From: Watersipora subatra
Taxonomy: Eukaryota > Bryozoa > Gymnolaemata > Cheilostomatida > Watersiporidae
Length of the DNA stretch: 64,000 nucleotides
Assembly (NCBI RefSeq): GCF_963576615.1
Contig: NC_088710.1
Coordinates: 75,091,019-75,155,018, forward strand
Direction of reading: 5' to 3'
In this document: positions 45,121-60,100 of the stretch, piece after piece
Numbering within the stretch: position 1 is the stretch's first letter
Layout: each line of letters starts with the position of its first letter
Notes under the pieces: model-generated
What the model saw: the letters and a program-made list of their open reading frames with translations, nothing else
The model's database searches: none
Told to the model about the DNA's origin: nothing
Translations under genes and position numbers: made by a program

Positions 45121-48100
45121 TTAGTCAGAGGCATCACATAGTTTGCAGCAGTTTCGAGACACGTATTTAAAAGTGCAAAATCCTCGATCCTTGAGTTGTC
45201 TGCACGTGTCCAGAGCCAAGATGTCCTTTTTGCAGTCCTTTGATGAAAATGAAGACCTCAAAGCTGCATATAAAAAACAGGCCTATTGTTGAACTTCAGC
45301 ATCAAGCATGGAAGACACTTCGACAACTCAATGTGGCACATTCTAAAATGCTGCTTTCATTGGCCATTCTATGAGAAGGATCACTTTGTCTCGCTTCCAA
45401 TCTCAATTTCGGATTTTTAGCGATAGTAGTAGAAACAGACACGGCAAGCTTATATTTCAGATCTTATGCTAATTGTTACATAGAGATTGTCAAAAGAGCC
45501 GCAAAGCAACTTCCTACTCGTGGATAATTACGAAAATCTTAAAACCAGGACCTAATTCACTGATAGCTAGTAAAGTATGTTAACTACAGGTGTTATAGCT
45601 AGTACAGTATGTTAACTACAGGTGTTATAGCTAGTACAGTATGTTAACTACAGGTGTTATAGCTAGTACAGTATGTTAACTACAGGTGTTATAGCTAGTA
45701 CAGTATGTTAACTACAGGTGTTATAGTTAGTACGGTATGTTAACTACAGGTGTTATAGTTAGTACAGTATGTTAACTACAGGTGTTATAGCTAGTACAGT
45801 ATGTTAACTACAGGTGTTATAGCTAGTACAGTATGTTAACTACAGGTGTTATAGTTAGTACAGTATGTTAACTACAGGTGTTATAGCTAGTACAGTATGT
45901 TAACTACAGGTGTTATAGTTAGTACAGTATGTTAACTACAGGTGTTATAGCTAGTACAGTATGTTAACTACAGGTGTTATAGTTAGTACAGTATGTTAAC
46001 TACAGGTGTTATAGCTAGTACAGTATGTTAACTACAGGTGTTATAGTTAGTACAGTATGTTAACTACAGGTGTTATAGTTAGTACAGTATGTTAACTACA
46101 GGTGTTATAGCTAGTACAGTATGTTAACTACAGGTGTTATAGCTAGTACAGTATGTTAACTACAGGTGTTATAGCTAGTACAGTATGATAACTACAGGTG
46201 TTATAGCTAGTACAGTATGATAACTACAAATGTCATAATTAGCATAGCATGTTAACTACACGTGCTATAAATATTACAGTATGTTATCTATACGTGCTAT
46301 AAATAGTACAGTATGTTAACTACATTTGCTATAAATAGTACAGTATGTTAACTACATGTGCTATAAATAGTACAGCATGTTAACTACATGTGCTATAAAT
46401 AGTACAGTATGTTAACACAGGTGTCCGGCATAGGAATGAATGAGCGACTTTTTGTTTCAATTTATGCTACAATTATGTTTTAGTTGGCCTCTCTTGGTTT
46501 GTCTTTTGTGTGATGGTACATTCACACACTACTGACTAAATATTCTACACCTGCTATCATAATAGCTTACAGTTTCTTTGTCAAAATAGTTTATAGTTTT
46601 GGCCTACATGTATGGTACAAAACACTAAGAAATTGCATTTCAGCTAAATGAGTTGACGTTGAACAGCAAAACCTTTGCATCTGTGCTGAGCGATTACAAA
46701 CTCTTATAGGAACAAATCACACTGGGATAACATAAGGATGTTCCATGAGTAGAGCACTTTTCTTTGCTGTCACACTTACTTCGCTGATTCAATGTTATTC
46801 ATAGTATAAGAAGTGACCCTCTTACCTGCGCTGACTATATTACACTTTGCTAGTGTGCACTCCCGATCTCTCAGCGGTCGGTGCTGCTCTTCGCACCCAC
46901 CCACTGCTCTATCAGTCTCAAGGTTTATGCACTGCACATTCCTTCTCTGAGTACCTGCTCCACAGGTCACCGTACACTGAAATGGTACAACAATTCACCT
47001 GATTAGCGCCACACACACTGGTTACATAACATATATCACTGGAAAGTGTTATATATGTTCAATCCAGCCCTCTTTGCTACCTACCTGGCTCCATGAACCA
47101 GCGACCCAGGAAACACAGGGTTGAAGGGTGCACTGGTTTTCTGTAGTTGGCTTTTCCTCTGGGTCACACAAACCTTTCATCGGGCACCAAACATCTCTCG
47201 TCTGAATTCCTGTTCCGCAGGTTGCAGCACACTAAAACAGACTCATACACTCAGACTACAGCATTCAACTGCCATCTCTGTGTTGATGATGAGAAGTAAA
47301 ACTAAATATATAGTATAGAACAGCTTCTCCTTTATCATCTTTATATGCTTTTAAAGTTGGTCACTTCAAGTCACTAGAGTCTTAACTTTAACAAGTTCTG
47401 AAAAAACAGAACACTGCACGCCACTTACAGCTGACCACTGTCCAACATGCCAGCTCTGATTATAAATAGATGGAGGATCAGTAATTGTCTCCTCTATTAA
47501 CTCTTGTCTGTCGTCACCACTCTCTCCCATCATATAGTTCCATATTGTCCTCCATACGTTGGATGGCTGCCTTTTTTTCCCTATAATAATTACTAGCACT
47601 TTGCAGATACAATTCACATAACAAGTCATGAAAGATAACAACTGGCAATAGAAGAGCTAAGGGCTACTCTGGTCAGCCAATCACCTTGTGAGGCTTGTCC
47701 ATGTTGTCGGCGGTTGTAGTTGCTGGAGCGACTGTGTTCATTATTGTATGAAGCACACGATCGGCTATTGCATGGCAAGATGTCATCAGGCCGATCCGAC
47801 ATCTTACATCGATCGCCTTGTTTACATTCCACAGTTCGATGCTTGATGCCCCCGTCACACGTTTTCGAGCACTGAAATTTGGAGAACATATGAATGAGGT
47901 TGTTGGTTGACCATAACAACCATAACAGACAGACATGGCAAGGAATAGCTCACATTGATTAGCAACAGTATATGTAGCCGTTGATGCTGCCAATGATTCA
48001 TCGCTGACCTTGGACCATATTCCGCTTTCCCATTGACCGCATGTTAGATCTCTCCTGCAAGGTTTCTCAGATATCGGGGGCACCTCTTCTATGCAGTCTA

Positions 48101-51100
48101 TGCTGTCAGCCGCAGTGCAGATGACCTCCCGAGTCCTCATGTCACATGGATCATTGCACTGCAGAAAAATTCACAAATGGACGCGACTATGAATTGCTCA
48201 ATATGCGAGACATAGCAAACTACCTGATCCCACGAACAAACGAGCGGAAGCGAAGTATGAGAGTTTTTATGATAAATGCATGTGCACACAACTTACGGAA
48301 ATTATTCATCAACAATGAGACGAAGCCTTGTCTCGAAATTTCATCAACAAGTTTGACCATCGTTTTGTAAACTAGTTAAAGTATAATAACGATACAAAAC
48401 ACATATAAGCCTATTTAAATATGTTACCAAGTCTTTGTAAATTATTGAAATTCTCTTAAAACTTACCCATCTGATCGGATTATACACAAATAGACAGATT
48501 TATTAGGACGAAAATCGTCACAAAACGCTTGAAAAGCTTGGTTTAATAAAAGTTAAGACCGGAAATGGAAACGCCGAGCGACAGAGAATAGAACGATTAA
48601 GTCGTGCGCATTTCGCGAAAAAATAACGTGCACATTTCACCAGTCTATGGCATTGTCGGCGGTTTCTGTAATTAACATAGGAGTACTGAAATCGTTTCAT
48701 TTTTGCCGATTTCAAACTGACATTTTCGACACTTGAGTACTTTGGTATTCTAACTGATGTCCAACGCAGTGTAAGTAAAGGAAATGACGTTATTTTTTCT
48801 AACGATTCTTATGAGATTATTACGATAATTAATTATAAGTTTGGATGACTACAGAACAATGACTACGTAGTACAGATTTTCTAAAAATCTATATAAATAT
48901 CGCAACTTCTTGATATTGCTAACTATGACGTTTTTAAATGTAAACAAAATTGTGCATTGGTTTTTTTATTATTACTATATTAATAATATTGATTATTCTA
49001 ATAATATCAGTGCATTTTACTTCTAATATTGGCCAATATTGCATTTCTCCTATTGCAGGGGGAGAGATATAAACACATAATCTTTTCCTTTCATTATTGC
49101 TGTTTGTTGTATATAATAACACCCACACCCAGTACATTACAGCTACCATTGCAGTTATCCTATTGCACTGCAGTGCCATTTGACTGCTAATATTGCATTT
49201 CTCAACCATCAGTACCCTTTCTTTTTCCAATATCACTTTGGTCGTGGGCTGTATGACAGTGGAATTTCTAGTGTCTAACATGGGTATGTTGAATACTAGA
49301 AATTTCCCTGTCATACAGCCTACGACCAAAGTGATATTGGAAAAAAGAAAGGGTACTGCTGGTTAAGAAATGCGATATTAGCAGTCAAATGGCACTGCAG
49401 TGCAATAGGAGAACTGCAATAGTAGCTGCAATGTACTGGGTGTTATTATGTACAACAAACAGCAATAATGAAAGGAAAAGATTATATGTTTATATCTCTC
49501 TCCTGCAATAGGAGAAATGCAATATTAGAAGTAAAATGGCAAGCTGCTGTGTAATATACACAGCTTGAAAGTTGGTTGTGTTGAATGTAGAATGGTTTTG
49601 ACAGCGATCTGTAACCAAAGTGAAGAAATGGGTCATGATCACAGAAACCATGGCTAAGTTGGGTGTGTGAGATTTAGAGTTATCTACACTAACAAAAGGA
49701 GAAAATTCTCAGTTATTTTGCAAAAAAAATTTGATTCCAGCTTAATTACAGCAGATTTTACGGTCAATAAACTGAATGCACGTTTACCATTAGTGCGAAA
49801 ACATAGTTTTGAAAAAACTGGTGTTAAAGTTTGAGAAATGAAAACCAATGCACAGTTTTGTTTACATTTCAAAACGTCATAGCAACCAATATCAAGAAGT
49901 TGTGATATTTATCTAGATGTTTGTATTTACATGCAAAAAATTATGCTAAATTGAAAAATCTAAACAGATTTTAGTTGGTTGTCATAGAAATAGCTGTATA
50001 CCTATAAGAAAATGTAGGCCTATTACTTAATTTTGCAGATGCTAAAAACGACTTGGCAGTCCCGCGATATTGGGCACAGCCGTAGTATCATCAACAAAAT
50101 CTTAAAAAAAAATAATAACAGTAACATATTGCTCACCATAGGTCACTATATACTTCGATCTTGTAAATTCGAATGATTATTCTTATAATTAAATCTTATA
50201 ATAATCTTATAAAATCGAATAATTATTCTTATAATTAAATATTGTAATAATCGTATTATTACATTTGTGCCATTTGACTGCTAATATTGCATTTCTCAAC
50301 CAACAATACCCTTTCTTTTTTAATCTTATAAGAATCGTTAGAAAAATATCATCGTCATTTCCTTTACTTTCACTGCTTTGGACATCAGTTGGAATACCAA
50401 AGTACTCATTATAAGTGTCCAAATTGTCAATTTTTTTGTAAATCGGCAAAAAAGAAACGATTACTTTTCAGTACTTCTTCGTTAATTACAGATACCTTCG
50501 GCAATTGGACAATGCCATAGACTAGTGGAATGTACACGTTTTTCTCGTAAAATGCGCACGACTTAATGGTTCTACTCTCTGTCGCAAGGCTTTATCGGCG
50601 TTTCGTTGGCCGGTCTTAATTTTGATTAAAAAAGGCTTGTCAGGTTTTAATGGCGATTTTAGGCCAAATTAATCTGTCTAGTTATGTATTATCCAATCAG
50701 ATGGGTAAGTTTCAGGATATTGTCTACATTTTTTAAAGACTTGGTAGCATATTTAAATAGTTTTATATGTGGTTTGTATCGTTATTATACTTAAACGACT
50801 CCAAACAAAAATGGTTAAATTTGTTGATCAGATTTTGGTACAAGGGTTTGGGTATGGCGTTGATGAATAATTTTTGGAAGTTGTGTGCACATGCTTTTAT
50901 CATAAAGCTCCCAAACACTCGCTTCGCTTGTGCTTGGTTGTGGGATAATTGTTATCTATGACAAAATATTTGGCTATTACATTAGTGTGGTGCATCATGT
51001 CTATCAATCTGGCCATACAAAGCAATTAGCTAGAATTGATGTCTTCAAGGGATACATATCGTGCCTAGTGCCAGGAATCACCATGCATGAAGTAGTTAGT

Positions 51101-54100
51101 AGCTATCGAGGAGTTGTCTTACCTCACTCCATGGACCAGCTCTCCAAACACTGGGGCAGGGAGGTGGCAGCCGTTTGCATTGCTCTTCAAATGCTGGTTT
51201 TACCATTTCTTCACAATCCTCATCTTCAAGAGCCATTTGTTCCTCAGGTCCAAGACTGCGTACGCAGAGTACAGTGCGTCGTCTTACACCACCCTTACCA
51301 CATGACACAGAGCAATGCTGCCAAGGACCAGTCCACCACCTTAAAAAATGAAATATTCTCTCAAGTCTTCCTCTACTATCGTTATTTAAAGGTAACCAAA
51401 GGATAAGATGAAGAAGCACCTTTCATGAACCGATTTAAATCCTTGTCTGTCATGTTACTGACTCCTACCCCTTCAACCTACATGTACGAGCTGACAACCA
51501 CCAATAGACTGCTTCGACCTACATGCACACGCGGACAACCACCAATAGACTGCTTCAATTCTTTCAAAATAAAACGTTTAAACATTTTTTTGACGTAAAT
51601 TAAAAGGTGATAGAATTTAGTTGCTACTAGACTATTGCACAATCTAGAGTTGTGTCATTGGACAGAGGAAAGATTTGGTTTTTCGAGCACCCTAAGTGTT
51701 CTGCTGTTCAGTGTCACTAGTTGCTTGATGTATTCTTATGTTAAGCGCTTCTTATGTTCTGCCTTCATAGGATATTTAATATATTTAATACTATCTGCCT
51801 TCATAATATATTTAATACTATCTGTCTTCATAATATATTTAATACTATCTGCCTTCATGATATATTTAATACTATCTGCCTTCATAATATATTTAATACT
51901 ATCTGCCTTCATAATATATTTAATATTATCTGCCTTCATAATATATTTAACACTATCTGCCTTCATAATATATTTAATATTATCTGCCTTCATAATATAT
52001 TTAACACTATCTGCCTTCATAATACATTTAACACTATCTGCCTTCATAATATATTTAATATTATCTGCCTTCATAATATATTTAATACTATCTGCCTTCA
52101 TAATATATTTAATATTATCTGCCTTCATAATATATTTAATATTATCTGCCTTCATAATATATTTACTACTAATCTTTTAGGATTACGTGATTTTATATGT
52201 TGATAATAAATGAAAATTTGCTAGAGTCTGAAGCCTGGATACTTTACTATCACAACTATGAAACTCGTTTTTCTGTGAGGGAAAAATGAGCACCTGTTTT
52301 GTGATGGTGACAATGGGACCAAAGAAGAGCACATGTTATGTGATGGTGACAATGGGACCAAGGAAGAGCACCTGTTATATGATGGTGACAATGGGACCAA
52401 GGAAGAGCACCTGTTATGTGATGGTGACAATGGGACCAAAGAAGAGCACCTGTTATATGATGGTGACAATGGGACCAAAGAAGAGCACGTGGTGACAATG
52501 GGATCAAAGAAGAGCACGTGTTATGTGATGGTGACAATGGGACCAAAGAAGAGCACGTGGTGACAATGGGACCAAAGATGAGCACCTGTTATGTGATGGT
52601 GATAATGGGACCAAAAAAGAGCACCTGTTATGTGATGGTGATAATGGGATCAAAGAAGAGCACCTGTTATGTGATGGTAATAATGGGACCAAAGAAGAGC
52701 ACCTGTTATGTGATGGTAATAATGGGACCAAAGAAGAGCACCTGTTATGTGATGGTGATAATGGGATCAAAGAAGAGCACCTGTTATGTGATGGTAATAA
52801 TGGGACCAAAGATGAGCACCTGTCATGTGATGGTAATAATGGAACCAAAGAAGAGCACCTGTTATGTTATGATGACAATGGAACCAAAGAAGAGCACGTG
52901 TTATGTGATGGTGACAATGGGACCAAAGAAGAGCATGTGTTATGTGATGGTGATAATGGGACCAAAGAAGAGCACCTGTTATGTTATGGTGACAATGGAA
53001 CCAAAGAAGAGCACCTGTTTTGTGATGGTGACAATGGGACCAACTTCGCAGGACATAAGTAGACCAACCTCGCAGGACATAGGTAGACATTGCAAGTCTT
53101 AGCTTGGTCATCCGGTTTCGTGATGTTGAAGCAGAAACTGTCATCCACTGCACCAGCTTCTCTCTCTGCGCAGATAACTTGCTTCCTTTGATGGCCTCCT
53201 CCGCAGGACACGCTACATGATGACCAATCCCTAAATGTCCACTCAAATATTGGAACTCTTTCTACATCTGCAGTACGATTTTGGTTTGGCACTGTGTACT
53301 CAAATTTCACTCCCGGGTTATGTGACTGGAAGAGCAGCTACAAAATAGGATTGATTTGCGTCACTCAACCAGCATCTGAGCAGCCACTGAGTTTTCATAG
53401 CAGCACTTGGGAGAAGCATTGCGATGAATATACCATTATATGCAGTGGCTCCTTAATTGGTCCAGGAGCAGTTATTCCCTCCTTATCACCAAGTCGTTCG
53501 TAGTGCACTGTGGTGCCAGCCATGTTGTAGTTGCCTGTCCACTGGATGTACCAATGACCATTCAGGTAGTATTCATCTCCATCAGATTTGACAGCAAGGT
53601 AGTTGTTCGCTTCAGCCACTTCTTCTATGCGTATGTTTCTAGCGCCTATTAACAATGCAGCTACTATTACAGCTGATATCAGCAGTAAGGATATACAGCG
53701 AATGTTTCTAGCGTCCAATCTTCTCATCAACAAGCCAGCTAGTAGCCAATCAATGATCACTAACCTGCTGGTATGACTGTTGCTTCCACATAGCCCTGAC
53801 CTTCATCCGGCTGACCTTTGAACTGATCTTTGACGGTCTTGCAGGAACTGCCATCGCCATGGCATATGCCACATCTGTCCTCAGTAGCATTTGAGTCAAG
53901 TTTCCAATCACAACCCACTTTCTACAGACCATAACTAATCATAAGAAACTAGAGACCTATTTATTACTTGTTTCTTACCCATATATCTCACAAAATACAC
54001 TTTTCTGTTAGTTATATTTTTGCTCAATCTCACTTTGCAAGTGCCAGTAATGCAAAGGTTTCTTGTGCCAGGCAAACAGGGGGTGCCATCCTTGACCATG

Positions 54101-57100
54101 TCACTGAGCATCACTGAGAAATATCTGTTCTTTGGCTTGCAGTTCAGCTGGCATGGATTGTTTGTCGAGACTGGCTCCCAGTCATACAAGACTGATTTAT
54201 AGGGCCGAGTATTGTATGCTGCGCACTGCATCTAGTAAATAACAACAGCAGTGTGCATTAAGGCTTTCATTTGGGAGTTGTCATCTTTTACAACTCAAAT
54301 AACTCTCAAATGCATTAGGCATAGGAGCATTAGTACTACTATGAAGGAGCTCCGACATGTAAGAATATGTATGAGCAAATAAAGGTGAAGAAATATGAAT
54401 TTACAATAGCAAACAAGCAGTTAGCAACTACCGCCAAGCAACTAGCTATTAGCAATTAGCTATTAACAACTAGCTATTAGCAACTAGCAATTAGCAACTA
54501 GCAGTTAGCAACTAGCAGTTAGCAGCTAGCTATTCGCAACTAGCAGTTAGCAACTAGCAGTTAACAACTAGCAGCTAGCGATTAGCAACTAGCAGTTAGC
54601 AACTAGCTATTAGCAGTTAACAACTAGCAGTTAGCAATTAGCAACTAGCAGTTAGCAACTAGCTATTAGCAACTAGCAGTTAGCAACTAGCTATTAGCAA
54701 CTAGCAGTTAGCAACTAGCAGTTAGCAGCTAGCAACTAGCTATTAGCAACTAGCAGTTAGCAACTAGCAGTTAACAACTAGCAGCTAGCGATTAGCAACT
54801 AGCAGTTAGCAACTAGCTATTAGCAGTTAGCAGTTAACAACTAGCAGTTAGCAATTAGCAACTAGCAGTTAGCAACTAGCTATTAGCAACTAGCAGTTAG
54901 CAACAAGCTATCAACAATTATCTATTAGCAACTAGCAGTTAGCAATTAGCTATTAGCAACTACCAGTTAGCAACTAGCTATTATTAAGGGCAACCCTGTA
55001 CAGTCTATAAAGGAGTTGATAGAGAAAACAATCGTGTAATATTTGGTGTTACTAATTTTTTACCTCTAGAAAGCTTGGTGCATCCAGAGGACAAGGGTCA
55101 GTTTTGCAGACTTTGTACCTCTTCCGCTCACCGTTGCAATATTTTCCTCCATTTGAAGGTCTAAAAATATTCAGAATAACGACTGCTTGCCCCTAGACTA
55201 TTCTCCTTCCTGTGTTCCACATTTTAACACTGCTTGGTCTTATTTTCCTCCCTTGCAGAGAGAGTCAGAATATATCTAGTCAGTTGTACTTCAACAGTCT
55301 TTCTATAAGACCTCATATATATACTAAAGAATAATGCCACTGAGAACCTGAGCTATAGCCTCAGGTGTATCTACTCACGAGGGATTAATGCAGCGTCGTT
55401 GGGTCATGGCTATTCCCCCTCCACATGTTCTAGAGCAGTCACTCCACGCTGTCCACTCTGCCCAGCCTCCATCAATAGCCTCTGGTCTTGTATCTATGTC
55501 AGTACACTCTGCATCAAAGCACCACTAAAATAAACATCAACATAACTGAAATAGAGCTACAAGTGTAAGTGGTGTGGTAGGTGTGGTAGGAGTGGTAGGT
55601 GTGGTACGTGTGGTAGGAGTGGTAGGAGTGGTAGGTGTGGTAGGAGTGGTAGGAGTGGTAGGTGTGGTAGGAGTGGTAGGTGTGGTAGGTGTGGTAGGAG
55701 TGGTAGTAGTGGTAAGAGTGGTAGGTGTGGTAAGTGTGGCACGGGTACAAATGCATATGAGCCTGTAAGAACCTTGGTTGAGCCTAGTGGTAAATAAACA
55801 GGACATCGGCAGCGATGTATATATCGGCCGCGATGTATACATCGGCGCTGACACATAAATGGAACTTTTCGATAACTTTCATATTTTGCTGTTTTTTATA
55901 TTCTAACTTTCATCAATACCCGAATAGAACTGAAAAAGTCAAAATAAATTATTTACGTCATGCCACGTCCTCAGAGGATACTGCTGGTTAATTAAAATAA
56001 ATATCAATTAGAAATCGTTAGCAAATGTAATTCATGGTGTTTGTCCCCCACCTTTTCAGGGGTCTGGGCCGCAGGGGAAGGTTAGCTACAAATAACACTT
56101 AGCTATTAACCGACCTTCCTGAATAGCGAAACAATGCGAATCACATAGCAGGCAATTAGTGAAAGATGAGTGGAAGCAATTTAGAGGAAATGATAGTTTG
56201 TCGTGCAAACGATAGACAATTATGAACAGAGTCCCTGAATCAGATTAAGCAAATAGAGCTCATTATTGTGTTTGCACAACCTCTCCGGATGAACCCACTG
56301 CTCAGAAAGCCAATGGCTATGTGTCAAAGATAATTGTTCAACAAACATTGGAATAAAGGTTGCGGGAATCATCACTGCCATCTACCTTTTTAGGGATAGC
56401 AATGCCAGAGGTGTTGTCCCACTCACAGATTGTTCCTTCTGCCGCTGGCTCCAAACGAGAGACGCAACGTCCATTCACTGAGCACCACAGAGTCACACAC
56501 ATATTCTATAACAAAGTATGGTATGCTACAACAGAAGACCAAGAAGACGTAATACTCCTATAGCATGCTATACCGATAGCATGCTATACTGATAGCATGC
56601 TATACCGATAGCATGCTATACCAATAGTATGCTACACCAATAGTATGCTATACCAATAGTATGCTATACCGATAGCATTGCTATACCAATAGTATGCTAT
56701 ACCAATAGCATGCTATACCAATAGCATTGCTATACCATCCAGTTCTGCAAGTTTGAGTTGTTATGATTGATTATAAATTTTTAGATATGATACATTATAT
56801 GGTACAATAATACATACAATAATAATAATACAGTAATAAAAATAACAATACAAATGATAACACTTACGTAAAATTACACATCAGAAATTAATTATTAACT
56901 ACATATTATATCTGTATTATACAATCAAAATAGAATCTTATCATGAGGCCCTCTCAGGTAGTGGAAAGGCCCTGATATCGTGAGACCCTATCAAGTATTG
57001 GGAAGGCCCTGATATATGGTTTATTGCTGTAGATTTCTGGGTCACATTTCTGGGTCACATAATGTTTTGAGCACTTCTAAGTTTTAAAGTTTCGGATTTT

Positions 57101-60100
57101 AAAATGAAGTTTTCATTTGCCATTTGCCAAAGAAATGGCTTTTGACATGTTATTAATTTCTACACATTGTGAGAGACAGCTTTTACTCATTTCAGGTGTC
57201 ATGCGTATATCTAGAGCAGAGCAACGCATCAACATGTGTTTCATAATTTATCCCATGCTTTGAAGGTATCCGTGTAGCCTCATCTTTTCCCCTGCGTGTT
57301 TACATCACATCATGTTGATGCTGGGACAGATGTTGAAAAACCCCTCTTGCTTTGAGAGGCCAGACCAATAATGCTTTAGGGCATTAGATGTCTTGACCGA
57401 TTGCACTCGTATTGTATAAAGATATAGTATATGAAGTTTGGCAGAGGTCAGTGAAACCACTGTAATGATGACTGAAAACCAACCTCAATACCGTGGCAAT
57501 GTTCTGCCTCTGGTCCATACTGGAGCCTGCATTGGTGCTCGGCGTCATAGAGAACTCCGGGTGGCTTATCTGGATACGGGTAGGAATATGTATCAGCCGG
57601 CTCATCCTCAAGACAAAACCCCCAGCCGCGACTGACAAATGAATAGAAGAATACAAGAGAGGAGCACTCTTTATCATAGTATTAGTAGTAGAAATGCTAG
57701 TATATTCTAAAGTAGAGTAACTCATAAACTCTAGTAAAGTCAATTTACTCACTCCAGAAATCTCGTAATGTCATCACGACTGCAGTTTGACCAGACAAGA
57801 GGTCTTCCTGCATCTACCAAAAACTCCTGGAACATAATGAAGCTTTTCTCCCCTGAAGGCACTATACAATCATTGAATCCATCATGTTTCATTCCAAAGC
57901 TGCAAAGTACACGGTAATAGAATGCTATTCTATAAAGTACACGGTAATAGAATGCTACTCTATAAAGTACACGGTAATAGAATGCTACTCTATAAAGTAC
58001 ACGGTAATAGAATGCTACTCTATAAAGGACACTGTAATAGAATGCTATTCTATAAAGTACATGGTAATAGAATGCTATTCTATAAAGTACACAGTAATAG
58101 AATGCTATTCTATAAAGTACACGGTAATAGAATGCTATTCTATAAAGTACACGGTAATAGAATGCTACTCTATAAAGTACACGGTAATAGAATGCTATTC
58201 TATAAAGGACACGGTAATAGAATGCTACTCTATAAAGTACACGGTAATAGAATGCTATTCTATAAAGTACACGGTAATAGAATGCTACTCTATAAAGTAC
58301 ACGGTAATATAATGCTATTCTATAAAGTACACGGTAATAGAATGCTATTTTATAAAGTACACGGTAATAGAATGCTATTCTATAAAGTACACGGTAATAG
58401 AATGCTACTCTATAAAGTACACGGTAATAGAATGCTACTCTATAAAGTACACAGTAATAGAATGCTATTCTATAAAGTAATAAAATACTATTCTGTAAAC
58501 CGTATCTGACGATGCTTGGTAACATGACTGGTAAATACTGATCTATAGAAAGGGGGCAATGAAACAAATCACTGTTGATGAGAATGACAGTGGAAGACAA
58601 CTCACTTGTGACCGAGCTCATGAGCAATGGTGTAGGCGAGGGCGAGGCCGGTATCCTCATTGATGTTGCATGAGCGACCGGGCTGACACATACCAGAAAC
58701 CTGCGCAAGGCCAAGCGTGCTGCACGGTTCATTCATCCTGCTGCATATGTCTAGCCTGTGTTACCAAGAGCAGAGGTTTTAGTAAAAGTGAATAAGGAAT
58801 GGTTTGTACAGTGAATCGCCGCTAAAACCCAGCAAATTACACCACTTGTTCATCAAATTATTCTTTTGTAAAATTATATCATCATTATGTTTCTTTTAGA
58901 GTGGCAGCACCTAGTTATGAGTATGGCGACATCGTGGTGGCTTGCGTCAGGCTCCGATGGATTCAGACGTTTCTGCCATTTACAAAAGCTCTCAAGTGTG
59001 TTCTCAGCGTGATGCGTAACACTCAGTCCCTCAAACAACTCCTAAACACAAGCAGAACAGCGTAGAATTAGTTTTACTTGATGGTGTCATACTTCATATT
59101 TATATGAAATAGATGAGGAGTTGTCTATTCTACCTGATCTTCATCGAGCAGCAACAGCTTGACAACTCGTATGGTGATAGAGTTACCGATGGATGCTTCA
59201 TGGAACAGCATGGATACCTGAAAGAGAGTGTAACCAACTCTCAAAAGTCTAAAGATTGACGCATCAAAACTCAGTCTCAGAAATAAAAGGCAGTTTTATC
59301 TTCTGTGATTTTACTAGTAGGTTCCCTTTGGTAGAAGAATGTCTGCACCCAGCCACTCACCATGTTCATTATGGTGAGAATATAAGTGTGAATATCCTCG
59401 TGTTTGTAGTAGTCCACCATTGAGCCATCCACAACCACCAGAGTCTCTACGTAGTAGTCTTTGCTGTATGATCGCTTGCTTCTATGCCTATCAAGGTGGG
59501 GTAGGTCACTATCAGCTCTCTCTGAAGAAAGAAACCAAACACGCGTGATGGGGGCCTCTATAGGCAGAGCATCACATTTAAAATAAAGCAAACTATTCTG
59601 GCTTTCTATAGAGTTCTAATGGAACAAATGACGAGAAAAGTAGTAGGCAAAGCGTGACGAAAGCACCTACCGCTGCCGGAGGTATCTGATGAGCAATAGG
59701 GCGGCTGGTCAACAACGGGCAACGAGAAAGGTCTTGGTTTATCACCAACCGACTTGTAAATGACATGCGGGTGAGGTCTACCAGGTATAACATCATTTCC
59801 TTTCAAAGGCTCTATGAAGTAATGTGTGTCTGACATTGCCAAGATCCCCGTCTAAAAAAAGGCGAGCTCATGACAAGCAGCGGCTGGAATGAATGCTGTC
59901 TAGCTGTGCAGGCTATTTCCAATGTTTAGAAGTGAAAGCAGTGAGAGCATGCTGAGCAAGGGGGTCATACTTAACATCTGTTACGAGTTTGTTTTACTCG
60001 TTATTCACTGTTATAACATAGATCGCCTTGCGTATCTGTATTGAGTGACCATGTTAATTGTTTTTATTAATCTACGAGACGGCCCTTAATAATGAAAGCA

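Noticed and set aside
55514..55856. Thr-Pro, Leu-Pro or His-Tyr repeat proteins
   Set aside because: All frames come from the 9-bp repeat in an ADAMTS intron.
57749..58732. 327-codon minus frame joining two protease segments
   Set aside because: It is ADAMTS exons 7 and 8 joined through the 30-bp intronic array. Good splice sites and the family alignment show an intron.
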